Source: Aestuariibacter sp. GS-14
Lineage (GTDB): Bacteria > Pseudomonadota > Gammaproteobacteria > Enterobacterales > Alteromonadaceae
DNA: 64,000 nt
Assembly (NCBI RefSeq): GCF_006494365.1
Contig: NZ_VHIP01000002.1
Span: 434,001 to 498,000 of the forward strand
Reading direction: 5' to 3'
Shown: positions 38,073-48,645 of the stretch, one piece after another
How the letters are laid out: every line of letters begins with the position of its first letter
How positions within the stretch are numbered: the stretch's first letter is position 1
Made by a program: the position numbers and the translations under genes
Notes under the pieces: model-generated
Told to the model about the DNA's origin: nothing
Databases searched by the model: none
What the model saw: the letters and a program-made list of their open reading frames with translations, nothing else

Positions 38073-39842
38073 GTGTTGGAGGTGTGTATCAAATTTGCTG
38101 TACTGCGACACCTCACGTCATGCCTCCTGCTTATAATAGTGTTTACCAGCCCACTGAGTCACGCTCAGGAAGCCATCGAACTGTTAGAGCAAGCCGATAG
38201 CTTGCGTGTAATGGATCGCCAGGCGTCGCTGGCACTCTTAAAAAAAGTCAGTCGCTATACGCTCTCAAGCAGTGAACAAGATTATCTCGACTACCTGCAT
38301 GCCTTTCACGTAGCAATGAATTCCGACATCAGTAAAGCGGCAAAGTTACTGGAGCCGATTACCATAAGACATGATAGCGGCCGTCTTGCCCTTCGCTCCC
38401 GGGCTACTCTACTTAGTTTATACGCAGGATTAAAAGAATGGGAAAAGGGCGTATTACTGGTAGATGAATTAGTCGAAATTCAGTCCCGCAGCCCCCGCGA
38501 TAGCGACTGGTTTACTGCCCGTATCGGTCAGGTGTTTTTTTTCCTGCATTTAGAATTGTTTAATGATGCCTTGCAGCTGATTATGGACGCGCGCAGCTAC
38601 CCCGAGCCAATGTCAGATGTGCTTAACTGCCGTTTTACTACTTATGAATTTACCGCAAAGAAAGGTGTGAATCCCTCTGATATTGATGACAGTTGGTTAG
38701 ACACACTCCAAAAGCAATGTGATGCCTTGCAACCCAGTGTTTACACCATAGATTACCTGGTTACCTGGAGCGATTTACTCAATAGCAGGCAAGACTATGG
38801 CGAAACCGTGGCGTTTGTAGAAAGCCATCAAAGCAAAGTGAAAAAACTCGACTATTTTCATTTATGGGCGGCACTTCAAAATCACTACGCGCTGGCGTTA
38901 TTTTCGTTACAACGTTATGACCAGGCAGAGTTAATCGTAGACGACCTGCTAGCTAACCCGGTATTAACTGATTATCTTCAAGGCTATATAAAGGCCAGTT
39001 TACTGAAGTCAGAATTGGCAATACAGCAACATCAATATGCGCAAGCGTATCACTGGCTCAGGATCGTGAACGATTTGCGGCATCAGGAGCAAAAAAGTGC
39101 CATGGCTAAAAAACTGGCCGTGGCCCAAGCGGAATTTAGCCTGGCTGCATCAGAACGGGCAATGCAGTCATTGGCGAAGCAAAATGCCTTATTGGAGCGC
39201 GAATTGCTCGTTAGTCACCAACGCATGCTGAACACGTATTTAGTGGCAGTGTTGTCTGTTTCGTTGATTATGTTGTTGCTTGTAACCTTGTATCGTCATA
39301 AGCAACAACGCAAAACGCTGGTAAAGATGGCTAATACAGATGCCTTAACAGGGTTGCACAATCGCCGGTGTTTTACCGAGCGGGTGACTGCGTATCTAGC
39401 TAATCCAGATCATGCTGAAACATGCAGCATGATTTTATTGGATTTGGATAATCTGAAATGGGTGAACGACGGTTTTGGGCATCAAAGTGGGGACTGGGTG
39501 TTGCAAAATGTCAGTAACGTTATCCTTGAGCTTCGTACTCCACAAGTGCTCAGTGTAGCACGCATCGGGGGGGAGGAAATTGCCATCTTCCTCGTTTCCA
39601 CTAACGCCAGTCAGGCTGAGCAATTTGCCTGGCTGATTAGTCAGCAGTTAAGCATGATAAGTACGAAAAAGCAGTTGGATGGACGGGTAATCTCTGCCAG
39701 CTATGGTGTGTGTGATTCAAATAGTGCTGGCAGGTCGTTAACCTCAATGCTAAATGCCGCCGATGTGGCAATGTATCAAGCAAAAAGGGCGGGTAAAAAG
39801 CAGGTTGTCGTTTATCAACCTGCTCCCGAGTTTATTATTTAA
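38073..39842 (+). CDS. second diguanylate cyclase-like protein with helical-repeat sensor
   Basis: 589 residues with the same architecture as the preceding gene: signal peptide (hydrophobic [15 protein letters not shown]), periplasmic helical repeats, coiled coil, membrane helix about 388-408, and a C-terminal GGDEF domain. The signature here is GGEEI at 499-503 ([11 protein letters not shown]), with Ile in place of Phe; [19 protein letters not shown] is present and the RxxD site is not. The start is unclear: GTG 38073 is used. GTG 38082 is an alternative directly abutting a GGAG, and either retains the signal peptide. It is probably a diverged tandem paralogue. The 3' end overlaps lipA on the other strand by eight bases. 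Confidence 0.85.
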   Translation: MLEVCIKFAVLRHLTSCLLLIIVFTSPLSHAQEAIELLEQADSLRVMDRQASLALLKKVSRYTLSSSEQDYLDYLHAFHVAMNSDISKAAKLLEPITIRHDSGRLALRSRATLLSLYAGLKEWEKGVLLVDELVEIQSRSPRDSDWFTARIGQVFFFLHLELFNDALQLIMDARSYPEPMSDVLNCRFTTYEFTAKKGVNPSDIDDSWLDTLQKQCDALQPSVYTIDYLVTWSDLLNSRQDYGETVAFVESHQSKVKKLDYFHLWAALQNHYALALFSLQRYDQAELIVDDLLANPVLTDYLQGYIKASLLKSELAIQQHQYAQAYHWLRIVNDLRHQEQKSAMAKKLAVAQAEFSLAASERAMQSLAKQNALLERELLVSHQRMLNTYLVAVLSVSLIMLLLVTLYRHKQQRKTLVKMANTDALTGLHNRRCFTERVTAYLANPDHAETCSMILLDLDNLKWVNDGFGHQSGDWVLQNVSNVILELRTPQVLSVARIGGEEIAIFLVSTNASQAEQFAWLISQQLSMISTKKQLDGRVISASYGVCDSNSAGRSLTSMLNAADVAMYQAKRAGKKQVVVYQPAPEFII

Positions 39843-40797
39843 TTTCTTCGCCAGCGGCCTGACGGTCTGCGTGGTAACTGGAACGTACCATTGGACCACA
39901 AGCGGCGTGAGTAAACCCAATTTCTTTAGCCAGTGCGCCTAATTCATCGAATTCATTTGGGTGAACGTAACGTTTAACCGGGAAGTGATGACGGCTTGGT
40001 TGCAGGTACTGCCCCAGTGTCAGCATGTTTACGTCATGAGCGCGTAAGTCTTTCAATACTTCAGCGATTTCTTCCTTCGTTTCGCCCATCCCCATCATCA
40101 GGCCCGATTTGGTGGGAATCGACGGGTGTTGTGCTTTAAATTTCTTCAATAAGTCCAGTGACCACTGATAATTTGCACCCGGACGACACTCACGGTACAA
40201 GCGCGGGATGGTTTCCAGGTTATGATTAAATACATCTGGTGGCCCGGCTTTGAAAATTTCCAGTGCCCGGTCCATGCGACCGCGGAAATCCGGAACCAAT
40301 ACTTCAATCGTGGTATTCGGGCTGTGCTCGCGAATGGCGTTTATGCAATCAACAAAGTGCTGAGCACCGCCGTCGCGCAAATCGTCACGGTCAACCGAGG
40401 TAATTACCACGTATTTCAGGTTCATTTCTTTAATCGTGGTTGCCAGTTTTAAAGGCTCTTCAGCGCTTGGTGGTAAGGGTTTGCCGTGCGCAACATCACA
40501 AAACGGGCAGCGGCGGGTACAGATGTCACCTAGAATCATAAAGGTGGCGGTACCGTGATTAAAACATTCTGCAAGGTTAGGGCAGCTGGCTTCTTCACAC
40601 ACCGAATGCAGGTTGTTTTTGCGCAGTGTTTGCTTAATGTGGTCGATTTTATCGGTAGTACGTGGCAGCTTGATCTTGATCCACTCAGGCTTGCGTAACA
40701 TCTCTTCCTTTTCAGTAGGAATGATGGTTACCGGAATGTGTTTGACTTTCTGATCATCACGGAGTTTGACCCCGGCTTTTGCTTTTACGTTACTCAT
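39835..40797 (-). CDS. lipA: lipoyl synthase
   Basis: Radical-SAM enzyme inserting two sulfurs into octanoyl groups on lipoyl domains of 2-oxoacid dehydrogenases. The 320 residues have the auxiliary cluster cysteines C67, C72 and C78 ([15 protein letters not shown]) and the radical-SAM CxxxCxxC at C93, C97 and C100 ([10 protein letters not shown]). The C-terminal [13 protein letters not shown] carries the conserved Arg-Ser-Ser. It overlaps the lipB end by eight bases. LipB makes its octanoylated substrate, so the pair acts in sequence. Confidence 0.97.
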   Translation of the reverse strand: MSNVKAKAGVKLRDDQKVKHIPVTIIPTEKEEMLRKPEWIKIKLPRTTDKIDHIKQTLRKNNLHSVCEEASCPNLAECFNHGTATFMILGDICTRRCPFCDVAHGKPLPPSAEEPLKLATTIKEMNLKYVVITSVDRDDLRDGGAQHFVDCINAIREHSPNTTIEVLVPDFRGRMDRALEIFKAGPPDVFNHNLETIPRLYRECRPGANYQWSLDLLKKFKAQHPSIPTKSGLMMGMGETKEEIAEVLKDLRAHDVNMLTLGQYLQPSRHHFPVKRYVHPNEFDELGALAKEIGFTHAACGPMVRSSYHADRQAAGEEIK

Positions 40798-41440
40798 TAA
40801 AGCCTTCTATTGTTTGTGTAGTCTCAATGGCTAATTCAGCCAATAAGTATTTCAGCAAGACCGCGCCGGCTTCATCCAGCGAATCCGGGCCACCCAGTCT
40901 GGCACAGTCAGTCATTTCCATGCCGGCGTATCCACAAGGATTAATGCGCAGAAACGGTGCCAAATCCATATTCACATTCAACGCCAGGCCATGAAATGAA
41001 CATCCACGGCGAATGCGTAATCCCAACGAACAAATTTTTTGGCCGTTAACATACACACCTGGTGCATCAGGGCGTGCATTGGCGGTAATGCCGTACGTGC
41101 CAAGCGTTGCTACCACGGCATTTTCCATAGCCGTAACCAGTTGTCGAACGCCTAACTTGCGCCGACGCACATTCAGCATTAAATAAACCACCTGCTGACC
41201 CGGACCGTGATAGGTAACCTGGCCGCCACGATCTACCTGAACAACCGGAATGTCACCAGGCATAAGCACATGCTCAGCTTTACCAGCCTGACCCTGGGTG
41301 AACACTGGATCGTGCTCAACTAACCATATTTCATCCTGGGCGTCGTCGTTGCGGGTGTCTGTAAAACTCTGCATCCGTTGCCAGACCGGTTCATAAGACT
41401 GTCGTCCTAACTGGCGAATGATCACCGTGTTTTCGCCCAT
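40790..41440 (-). CDS. lipB: octanoyltransferase
   Basis: Moves octanoate from acyl carrier protein to lipoyl domains. The 216-residue protein shows [18 protein letters not shown] (conserved RGGxxTxHGPGQ motif), [25 protein letters not shown], and the acyl-thioester cysteine in [12 protein letters not shown]. It sits between ybeD (three bases upstream) and lipA (overlapping), the standard gammaproteobacterial order. Confidence 0.96.
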   Translation of the reverse strand: MGENTVIIRQLGRQSYEPVWQRMQSFTDTRNDDAQDEIWLVEHDPVFTQGQAGKAEHVLMPGDIPVVQVDRGGQVTYHGPGQQVVYLMLNVRRRKLGVRQLVTAMENAVVATLGTYGITANARPDAPGVYVNGQKICSLGLRIRRGCSFHGLALNVNMDLAPFLRINPCGYAGMEMTDCARLGGPDSLDEAGAVLLKYLLAELAIETTQTIEGFNE

Positions 41441-41443
41441 GTA

Positions 41444-41707
41444 TTACAGTACAACCCTGACTAATTCTAATTTTGCCAGTTCTTTATACAAGGTTTCCAT
41501 GTGTTCTTTACTGGTACAGGTAACCTGTACGGAAACCGAGTGATAGTTGCCTTTAGAACTGGGTTTAACTGTTGGGGCATAGTCGCCCGGTGCGTGTATC
41601 TGCAGGCACGCAACAACGTGATTCGGCAAATCTTCGTGGGCCACGCCCATAACTTTAAACGTCTGAACTGTTGGAAAATCTAACAATTCGTCGAAGCGAG
41701 TGTCCAT
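41444..41707 (-). CDS. ybeD: YbeD family protein (DUF493)
   Basis: 87-residue ferredoxin-like-fold protein: [53 protein letters not shown]. coli YbeD has an ACT-domain-like fold, and its role is not defined despite stable linkage to lipB. Here it is three bases from lipB, so it is probably co-transcribed with it. Confidence 0.93.
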   Translation of the reverse strand: MDTRFDELLDFPTVQTFKVMGVAHEDLPNHVVACLQIHAPGDYAPTVKPSSKGNYHSVSVQVTCTSKEHMETLYKELAKLELVRVVL

Positions 41708-41771
41708 GACGAATACCTCAAAAGTGAAAACCAGCGGATTGTATCAATTTGACAGGCGTGAAGCCAGATTT

Positions 41772-41794
41772 GGCGTGCGTTAAATACGCACGCC
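41772..41794 (-). other. stable hairpin between dacA and ybeD
   Basis: GGCGTGCGT, loop TAAAT, ACGCACGCC: a perfect 9-bp GC-rich stem in the 122-base spacer. It has no T-tract in either direction, so it is not a classical terminator. It could stabilise a dacA 3' end or partly uncouple ybeD-lipB-lipA. Confidence 0.5.
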
Positions 41795-41829
41795 GGGGTG
41801 TAAAGTGGTGAGTTGAATGCTGGATATAG

Positions 41830-43014
41830 CTAGTCGTCTAAGCCGAGTTTTAGCGACACAAAATCCATCATGCGATCGAACAAACCGCCTTCGTTCACTT
41901 CGTGTAGTGTCACCAGCGGGTAAGTTGCTACATCTTCGCCATCTAACTGAATATATAGCTTGCCTACCACTTCGCCCTTGGCCAGCGGTGCTTCCAGTTT
42001 ACGGTCTATTTCAAAGTTAGCTTTCAGGTTATCAACCTGGCCGCGTGGGATGGTAATTGGCGTAGACTGATTTATGCCTAAATCCACTGTGTCGCGGTCG
42101 CCCATGTAGATACGGTGGGCAACAAAGCTTTCGCCAGCCTGGTAAGGGGTAACTGTTTCATAAAAGCGGAAACCATAACGCAACAGCTTTTTGTTTTCTT
42201 CTTTGCGTGCGCGTTCACTTTCGGTACCCATTACTACCGACACTAAGCGCATATCACCCTGATAAGCCGATGTGATCAGGCTGTAACCTGCATCTGAAGT
42301 ATGTCCGGTTTTAATCCCATCTACGTTCAGGCTTTTATCCCATAACAAGCTGTTGCGGTTGTACTGCTTGATTCCGTTATAGGTAAATTCTTTTTCGCTG
42401 TAAATGGCGTACATGTTGGGTGTTTCTTCAATTAACGCCCGGGATAAAATGGCCATGTCACGCGGTGTGGTATAGTGATTAGCATCGTGTAACCCGTGGC
42501 TATTGGTGAAGTGACTGGCGGTCATACCCAGGCTGGCAGCGTGTGCATTCATCATGTTGGCGAACGCACTTTCAGACCCTGCAATGTGCTCCGCCATAGC
42601 AACACAGGCGTCGTTACCCGACTGCACGATAATACCGCGCAGCAAATCGCTGACTTTTACGGTTGTGCCTACTTCAATGAACATTTTGGACGAGTCCGGA
42701 AAGTTCTTAGCCCAGGCGTTTTCGGTAATTTTTACCTCGTCATTAAGACTGATATTACCGGCCTGAATTTCTTTGCCAATTACGTACACTGTCATGATTT
42801 TGGTTAAACTGGCCGGTGCCAATTGCATGTCTGCATTCTGGTCTGCAATGATGTGGCCTGTTTCATAATCCATCAGGATAAACCCTGAGGCAGCTACGCT
42901 GGGCGCAGGTGGAATGACTACGGCCGCATTGGATGCGGAACTGGCAAATAGACTCAGTGCCATCAACGCTGATGACAAGAAAGACGGTTTAGCGCGCGTT
43001 ATTTTATTATGCAT
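41830..43014 (-). CDS. dacA: serine-type D-Ala-D-Ala carboxypeptidase (PBP5/6 family)
   Basis: Trims the terminal D-alanine from peptidoglycan pentapeptides in the periplasm. The 394 residues have a signal peptide (cleavage near residue 30), the SxxK motif S69-L-T-K72, an SGN motif in VQSGNDACVAMAEH, and KTG beginning K235 (DGIKTGHTSDAGY). A beta-rich second domain and a C-terminal amphipathic anchor (GLFDRMMDFVSLKLGLDD) complete it. It follows rlpA in the elongation/division cluster, as in E. coli. Confidence 0.96.
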   Translation of the reverse strand: MHNKITRAKPSFLSSALMALSLFASSASNAAVVIPPAPSVAASGFILMDYETGHIIADQNADMQLAPASLTKIMTVYVIGKEIQAGNISLNDEVKITENAWAKNFPDSSKMFIEVGTTVKVSDLLRGIIVQSGNDACVAMAEHIAGSESAFANMMNAHAASLGMTASHFTNSHGLHDANHYTTPRDMAILSRALIEETPNMYAIYSEKEFTYNGIKQYNRNSLLWDKSLNVDGIKTGHTSDAGYSLITSAYQGDMRLVSVVMGTESERARKEENKKLLRYGFRFYETVTPYQAGESFVAHRIYMGDRDTVDLGINQSTPITIPRGQVDNLKANFEIDRKLEAPLAKGEVVGKLYIQLDGEDVATYPLVTLHEVNEGGLFDRMMDFVSLKLGLDD

Positions 43015-43170
43015 GGTGTTACCGTTTTTTTAGTTGGAAAGGAAGAATATAAAACTCCGGCATTCTAACGTATGCCAGGGTGTTGGACTAGGGCAAGTGA
43101 AAAAAGTTTAATTAACCTTTCTGTGCTGCAAGTTCACTGGTTGTAGGATTCACTCCAACAATTTCAGTGT

Positions 43171-44145
43171 TTAGAGTGTCGCCTCAATGGTATATGCGCC
43201 TGGATAGCCATTCTTTTTTAACTCGTCCAGTAGCATTTGCAACTGAAACCGGTCAGTGAGTGGGCCAAGCCTCAGACGGTAAATGTCGTCTATCAGTGGT
43301 ACCTGCGCAGGCACCTGATAGAGGCTGGACAGGCCGTCAGACAGTTGCTTTGCGCGCTTACCATCTGATAAAGCCGCCACCTGAATGTAATATCCCTTGG
43401 CGATGTCTGAGCTGGGAGTAGTCACTGCGACAGGAGATGACCCGGCAGGGGCAGATACGGCATCAATAGTCTGAGTAGGCTGCGGTGTTTGGGTTTGCGT
43501 AATCAGGTTGGCTTTGTCGGCCGCTTCACTGGCAATGTGTAAATCAGACTCGTTGGGCAACTGTCCCGCATACAATGCATAAGGCACCGGTGGCTCGTTA
43601 CCCACTGTAACCATGTTTTGTTTATCCACGTAGATCACTTCCAGTTTAACACTGGTGGTACCGTTATTGTGATAACCCAGTTTTTTGGCTGCAGCGTAGG
43701 ATAAATCAATTATCCGATCAGAATGAAATGGGCCCCGGTCATTTACGCGAACAATAACCGATTCCTGATTGCTGAGGTTAGTTACACGCACATATGACGG
43801 TAATGGCAGGGTTTTATGTGCTGCCGTCATGGCAAACATGTCGTAAATTTCGCCGTTGGAGGTGAAATGGCCGTGAAACTTTTGTCCATACCAGGATGCA
43901 TTACCTGTTTGCACGAAACCTTTGCCGGTTGTCATTGGCTGATAGCGTTTGCCAAACACCTCATAGGGCAAGCTGTTTTGTTCGCGATAGGGTTCGTAGC
44001 GCGGCTCAGCATCAACCATCTCGGGCTCGGTATACTCAAAGTCAGGTGCAGAATCTACCGCTCGCGTATAACGCGATGGTGCCTGACAGGCCGTTAGCCC
44101 GCTGATAACTAAAACCCAGAAACAAACCGACGTGAACTTTTGCAT
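43171..44145 (-). CDS. rlpA: septal-ring lytic transglycosylase RlpA (lipoprotein)
   Basis: Cleaves glycan strands lacking stem peptides at the division site. The 324 residues start with a lipoprotein signal (VLVISGLTAC, lipobox Cys about residue 20). The double-psi beta-barrel follows (TGNASWYGQKFHGHFTSNGEIYDM...VRVNDRGPFHSDRIIDLSYAAA), then a Pro/Thr-rich linker and a C-terminal SPOR domain (GYYIQVAALSDGKRAKQL) that binds denuded peptidoglycan. It begins one base after the mrdB stop, so coupled translation is likely. Confidence 0.95.
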   Translation of the reverse strand: MQKFTSVCFWVLVISGLTACQAPSRYTRAVDSAPDFEYTEPEMVDAEPRYEPYREQNSLPYEVFGKRYQPMTTGKGFVQTGNASWYGQKFHGHFTSNGEIYDMFAMTAAHKTLPLPSYVRVTNLSNQESVIVRVNDRGPFHSDRIIDLSYAAAKKLGYHNNGTTSVKLEVIYVDKQNMVTVGNEPPVPYALYAGQLPNESDLHIASEAADKANLITQTQTPQPTQTIDAVSAPAGSSPVAVTTPSSDIAKGYYIQVAALSDGKRAKQLSDGLSSLYQVPAQVPLIDDIYRLRLGPLTDRFQLQMLLDELKKNGYPGAYTIEATL

Positions 44146-45264
44146 TTAGCGCGACATTAAGCGTTTTTGTGTGCCGATACCCATTAGAATGCCAAATCCC
44201 GCTAATAAAGTCACCATGGACGTGCCGCCATAACTCACTAAAGGCAGAGGAACGCCTACTACGGGTAATATTCCTGACACCATACCCATGTTCACAAACA
44301 CATATACGAAGAAGGTGAGCGTGATACTGCCCGCTAGCAGCTTACTGTAAGCGTTCTGTGCGCGCACTGCCAGCATCAGTCCGCGCACAATGATAAACAG
44401 GTAAATAGCCAGCAGCAGGATCACACCGGTCAAACCAAATTCTTCGCTGAATACCGCAAAAATAAAATCGGTATGACGCTCGGGTAAGAATTCCAACTGA
44501 CTCTGTGTTCCCTGTAGCCAGCCCTTACCATGTAAACCACCCGAACCAATGGCAATTTTTGACTGAATAATGTGATAGCCGGAACCGAGTGGGTCGCTTT
44601 CCGGATTAAGAAACGTAAGTACCCGCTGTTTTTGATATTCCTGCATCAGGAATATCCACATGATTGGTAAAAACGCGCCGCCCAGTGCTGCTACCATTCC
44701 AATGAGTTTCCAGCTCATTCCGGCGAGAAAGATAACAAAAATACCAGAACTGGCGATGAGCAGCGAGGTGCCAAGATCGGGTTGTTTTGCAATCAGAATG
44801 GTGGGCACCACTACCAGCACAAATGCGATAACGATTTGCGATAACGTAGGCGGCATGGTGTATTTACTGATGTACCAGGCAATCATCATAGGAACTGCCA
44901 GTTTCATAGCCTCTGAAGGCTGAAAGCGAATAAAACCCAAATCCAGCCAGCGCTGCGCGCCTTTGCCTATATCGCCAAACAATAAAACTGCGACCAGCAT
45001 AAGAATACCGGCCCCGTAAATGTAAACACTCAGACGCCGAAACGCTAACGGGGGGACTTGTGCCAGCACAAACATCACCGAGAGGGCAATGCCGAGTCGA
45101 ATTACCTGGCGGTTGATCAGGTCCATATCCTGGCCGCCGGCAGAATATATTGTGATCAAACCCACACCCATTAATACCAGTAGTCCAAGTAACAACGGAA
45201 TGTCTATGTGCAGGGTTTGCCACAGTGACGATTGACGCTCATTGAGTGTTGTTTTTTTCATCAT
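44146..45264 (-). CDS. mrdB: rod-shape peptidoglycan polymerase RodA
   Basis: SEDS-family glycosyltransferase of the elongasome, 372 residues with about ten membrane helices. Family signatures are [29 protein letters not shown] and [15 protein letters not shown]. Late motifs are [20 protein letters not shown] and [27 protein letters not shown]. It works with PBP2, encoded by the gene one base upstream. The start may be either of the two initial Met codons. Confidence 0.96.
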   Translation of the reverse strand: MMKKTTLNERQSSLWQTLHIDIPLLLGLLVLMGVGLITIYSAGGQDMDLINRQVIRLGIALSVMFVLAQVPPLAFRRLSVYIYGAGILMLVAVLLFGDIGKGAQRWLDLGFIRFQPSEAMKLAVPMMIAWYISKYTMPPTLSQIVIAFVLVVVPTILIAKQPDLGTSLLIASSGIFVIFLAGMSWKLIGMVAALGGAFLPIMWIFLMQEYQKQRVLTFLNPESDPLGSGYHIIQSKIAIGSGGLHGKGWLQGTQSQLEFLPERHTDFIFAVFSEEFGLTGVILLLAIYLFIIVRGLMLAVRAQNAYSKLLAGSITLTFFVYVFVNMGMVSGILPVVGVPLPLVSYGGTSMVTLLAGFGILMGIGTQKRLMSR

Positions 45265-45265
45265 A

Positions 45266-47161
45266 TCAGTTGGCTTTCACTGCTTTGGGATACTTTATGG
45301 CTTCTGGGTGTAAACGGAAAAATTCATCCATCATGATCCGGGCAATGGGGGCGGCGTTTGAACTGCCGCCGCCGGCATTTTCCATTACCACAGCCACGGT
45401 GATTTCCGGATTTTCGTAAGGCGCGAACCCGACGTACATGGCGTTGTCGCGCAATCTTTCGTCTATTTTCTTAGCATCGTATTTTTCATTCTGCCCGACT
45501 GAGAAAAGCTGAGCTGTACCCGTTTTACCTGCTGCGGTATAAGTTGTGCCCACAAATGCGGTTCTGGCAGTACCATGCTCGCGGTTAACCGTGCCGTACA
45601 TGGCATCCAGTACGATTTCCCAGTTGTCCTGATTGTTGATTTCAATCGGGCGCAATGACTTTAGTGGTTCCAGTTCTACGTCGCCGCCAGGCTGGTAATA
45701 ACCGCGTAAAATCTGTGGAACAAACCGTGCGCCGTAATTCACCAGTGCGTTCATGGCATGTACCAGTTGAATAGGCGTTGTGGTCCAGTAGCCTTGTCCA
45801 ATACCAACTGATATGGTATCGCCGATGTACCAGGGCTGATTATAACGGGCTTTTTTCCAGCCACGGCTGGGCATGTTGGCGTCGCTTTCTTCGTACAAAT
45901 CGATGCCCGTGTAGTCGCCAAAACCAAATTCAGACATGTAATCGCTGATGAGATCAATGCCCATCTGATAGGCGAGTTCATAGTAGAACGTGTCGCAGGA
46001 CATTTCTATTGACCGTGTGACATCTACTTCGCCATGCCCCCATTTTTTCCAGTCACGCCAAACGTGACTGACATTCGGTAATGAATATCGTCCGTTATCA
46101 TTAATTTTAAACGACTTATCAATGGTGTCTGTTTCCAGACTTAGCAGTGCTAATAAGGGTTTTACCGTGGAAGCCGGGGGATATTGCCCTTGCGTCGCGC
46201 GGTTAATCAACGGCCTGTCCGGTGAATTCAGCAGGTCGGCATAATTTTTACGGCTAATACCATGCACAAACAGATTCGGGTCGTAACTGGGGTTTGAATA
46301 CATCGCCAGAATGCCGCCAGTGTGAGGGGAGGCCAACACAACCGTTCCGCGCTGGCCTTCCAGTGCCTGTTGTGCAGCTTGTTGCAGGCGAATATCAATG
46401 TTCAGCACTATGTCGCGGCCTGGCTCGGGTGGATCAACATTCAGCGTACGGATAATGCGCCCCTGACTGTTTACTTCAACTTGTTGAAAGCCCACTTTCC
46501 CATGCAGAATATCCTCGTGATATTTTTCAATACCGAGCTTGCCTATGTCGTAGGTGGCAGCATAGTTGGCTTCTAATCCGGCTTCTTTTATTTTTTGCAG
46601 ATCTTTTTTGTTAATTTTGGCTACGTAACCCAATACATGCGTGAGTAAATCGCCGTAGGGGTAAAAGCGCGCTAAACGGGCTTCAATTGAAACACCGGGA
46701 AAAAGATGGCTTCGACTGGCAAACCGGGCGACTTCTTCTTCGGATAAACGGGCGCGCAGTGCTACGGGTTTGAACCGGCGCTGCCCTCTTAAGGCCTGAC
46801 GAAAATCATCAATTTCTTCATCCGTGATCCCCATCAGGACCTGCAGTTCTGACAGCGTTTCATCCAGTTTTTTTACCTGTTCAGGGATCACCTCCAGGTT
46901 ATAAACCGGGCGGTTCTCTGCCAGTAAAACACCATTTCTGTCGTAAATCAGTCCGCGGTTGGGGGCAATTGGCACTACTTTAATACGGTTGCCATTTGAG
47001 CGCGTTTGATAGTCTTCAAAGTGTTTAACCTGCAGGTAGTACAAATTGCTTACTACCATACCTAGCAGCGCAATAACAATAAGCGCTGCAATAACAGAAC
47101 GGCGTGCAAAGAGATTGGCTTCTGCAGTGTGATCGCGAATTGTCTGGCGCTTAATCGGCAT
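45266..47161 (-). CDS. mrdA: penicillin-binding protein 2 (elongation transpeptidase)
   Basis: Class B PBP cross-linking side-wall peptidoglycan with RodA. The 631 residues have one N-terminal membrane helix (about 21-47), a pedestal domain starting [22 protein letters not shown], and a transpeptidase domain. The domain carries S331-T-V-K334 ([12 protein letters not shown]), SCD in [13 protein letters not shown], and KTG in [13 protein letters not shown]. The C-terminus ends in a short basic tail. It lies three bases after rlmH and one base before mrdB, all read from the same strand. Confidence 0.97.
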   Translation of the reverse strand: MPIKRQTIRDHTAEANLFARRSVIAALIVIALLGMVVSNLYYLQVKHFEDYQTRSNGNRIKVVPIAPNRGLIYDRNGVLLAENRPVYNLEVIPEQVKKLDETLSELQVLMGITDEEIDDFRQALRGQRRFKPVALRARLSEEEVARFASRSHLFPGVSIEARLARFYPYGDLLTHVLGYVAKINKKDLQKIKEAGLEANYAATYDIGKLGIEKYHEDILHGKVGFQQVEVNSQGRIIRTLNVDPPEPGRDIVLNIDIRLQQAAQQALEGQRGTVVLASPHTGGILAMYSNPSYDPNLFVHGISRKNYADLLNSPDRPLINRATQGQYPPASTVKPLLALLSLETDTIDKSFKINDNGRYSLPNVSHVWRDWKKWGHGEVDVTRSIEMSCDTFYYELAYQMGIDLISDYMSEFGFGDYTGIDLYEESDANMPSRGWKKARYNQPWYIGDTISVGIGQGYWTTTPIQLVHAMNALVNYGARFVPQILRGYYQPGGDVELEPLKSLRPIEINNQDNWEIVLDAMYGTVNREHGTARTAFVGTTYTAAGKTGTAQLFSVGQNEKYDAKKIDERLRDNAMYVGFAPYENPEITVAVVMENAGGGSSNAAPIARIMMDEFFRLHPEAIKYPKAVKAN

Positions 47162-47164
47162 AAC

Positions 47165-47635
47165 TTACTCGCGGTGATAGGGATGGTTTTGGGTAACCGA
47201 CCAGGCCCGGTAAAGCGCCTCGGTTACAATAATACGTACCATGGGGTGTGGCAGAGTGAGTGCCGAGAGTGACCAGCGTTGTTCGGCAAGTGCACAGCAT
47301 TCTGGTGCCAGCCCTTCGGGGCCGCCGATCAGTAAACTCACGTCCCGGCCATCCATTTTCCAACTATCAAGTTGTTTGGCAAGGGTAGGGGTATCCCATG
47401 GACGACCGGTCACTTCCAGGGTAACCACTTTGTGGTTCTTACCAATCGCCGCCATCATGGCTTCGCCTTCTTTTTGAAGAATGCGCTTAATGTCGGCATT
47501 TTTGCCGCGTTTCCCCGGCGGAATTTCGACAAAGCTGACTGGCATATCCGCAGGAAAACGACGCAAAAACTCCTGGGTGCCCGTTGTCACCCAGTCTGGC
47601 ATTTTGTTTCCCACTGCAATAATCTGAATGCGCAC
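47165..47635 (-). CDS. rlmH: 23S rRNA (pseudouridine1915-N3)-methyltransferase
   Basis: SPOUT-class enzyme methylating pseudouridine 1915 in helix 69 of 23S rRNA. The 156 residues are close to E. coli Rlm[37 protein letters not shown], the SAM-binding knot [14 protein letters not shown] and the terminal [16 protein letters not shown]. It comes directly after rsfS, another ribosome factor, in the conserved order. Confidence 0.97.
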   Translation of the reverse strand: MRIQIIAVGNKMPDWVTTGTQEFLRRFPADMPVSFVEIPPGKRGKNADIKRILQKEGEAMMAAIGKNHKVVTLEVTGRPWDTPTLAKQLDSWKMDGRDVSLLIGGPEGLAPECCALAEQRWSLSALTLPHPMVRIIVTEALYRAWSVTQNHPYHRE

Positions 47636-47663
47636 GGCCTGCTTACTCCCTGGGCAGGGGGGA

Positions 47664-47981
47664 TTAACCCCAGAGTTTTTCTAACTGATAAAAATCCCGC
47701 GATTCATCTTGCATGATGTGCACAATAATTTCGCCCAGGTCTACCAGTACCCAGTCACCAGTTCCTTTACCCTCAACGTTTAACGGCGGGTGTCCCGCAC
47801 GCTTGGCTTCGAGTTGCACGTGTTCGGCGATGGCGCTTACATGGCGCTTTGAGTTACCAGAACAAATGATCAGGGTGTCGGTGATTGTTGATTTACCTTT
47901 AACGTTAAGCTCAACAATATCACGACCTTTCATGTCGTCAATTTTGTCGATTACGAAGGCTTTGAGTTGCTCGTGTTGCAA
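47664..47981 (-). CDS. rsfS: ribosomal silencing factor RsfS
   Basis: Binds uL14 on the large subunit and blocks subunit joining during starvation. At 105 residues it is a normal family size. Signature blocks are [50 protein letters not shown] and [30 protein letters not shown]. It lies 19 bases after nadD and 28 before rlmH. Confidence 0.97.
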   Translation of the reverse strand: MQHEQLKAFVIDKIDDMKGRDIVELNVKGKSTITDTLIICSGNSKRHVSAIAEHVQLEAKRAGHPPLNVEGKGTGDWVLVDLGEIIVHIMQDESRDFYQLEKLWG

Positions 47982-48000
47982 AAGTTCTCCTCACAAGTGC

Positions 48001-48645
48001 CTATCCGGCACGGTATAACTGATGTGTTTCAATATAGTGTAAGACATCGGGATGCAGCCAGTTTAATGCTGCGTTATTGTTCTGGCCATCCTGACCAAGT
48101 GCGCTGCGCAATTGCGTAGACGACACTGAATAATCCTTACTATGGGTAATGTAAACCCTGCCGTGTTGCATCTGATGCAACTTGTCTGGCGATGTTACTA
48201 GCCTTGGTGTTAACCACGCCTGTAGTTCAGCCGACAGTTGCCCGTTGTCGGACGGACGTTTCATGACCACAATATGGCAGTATTCGGTGAGTTGCTGCCA
48301 TTCGTACCAGGACGGCAGATTATACAGCGAATCTTCGCCCAGCAAAAAGCAGATTCCGGTTTGCGGCGCTCTCTGTCTTAAATAGGCCAGGGTTTTTACC
48401 GTGTAATTGGGCGCTGGCAATTCAAGTTCAATCGGTTCGATATAGAGTTGCTCGGCTTGCTGACTTGCCAGTGAAAGCATTGCTAAGCGGTGTGTTGTGG
48501 TCGTTTCCGGTGCGATCTTGTGCGGAGGCACATTACATGGCAGCAACCCCAGTTTTTCTACACCAATTTCATTAATGGCATCGAGTCCGGCGCGGATATG
48601 GCCCTGATGTGGCGGATTAAACGTACCGCCTAACAATGCAATCAT
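48001..48645 (-). CDS. nadD: nicotinate-nucleotide adenylyltransferase
   Basis: Forms deamido-NAD from nicotinate mononucleotide and ATP. The 214-residue protein has the nucleotidyltransferase motif GGTFNPPHQGH at residues 6-16 and a late ISHTKDYSVSSTQLRSALG-like SxTxxR block. The start at 48645 overlaps the holA stop by one base (TGATG) and matches the family N-terminus. An in-frame ATG 22 codons upstream, inside holA, is rejected. Confidence 0.95.
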   Translation of the reverse strand: MIALLGGTFNPPHQGHIRAGLDAINEIGVEKLGLLPCNVPPHKIAPETTTTHRLAMLSLASQQAEQLYIEPIELELPAPNYTVKTLAYLRQRAPQTGICFLLGEDSLYNLPSWYEWQQLTEYCHIVVMKRPSDNGQLSAELQAWLTPRLVTSPDKLHQMQHGRVYITHSKDYSVSSTQLRSALGQDGQNNNAALNWLHPDVLHYIETHQLYRAG

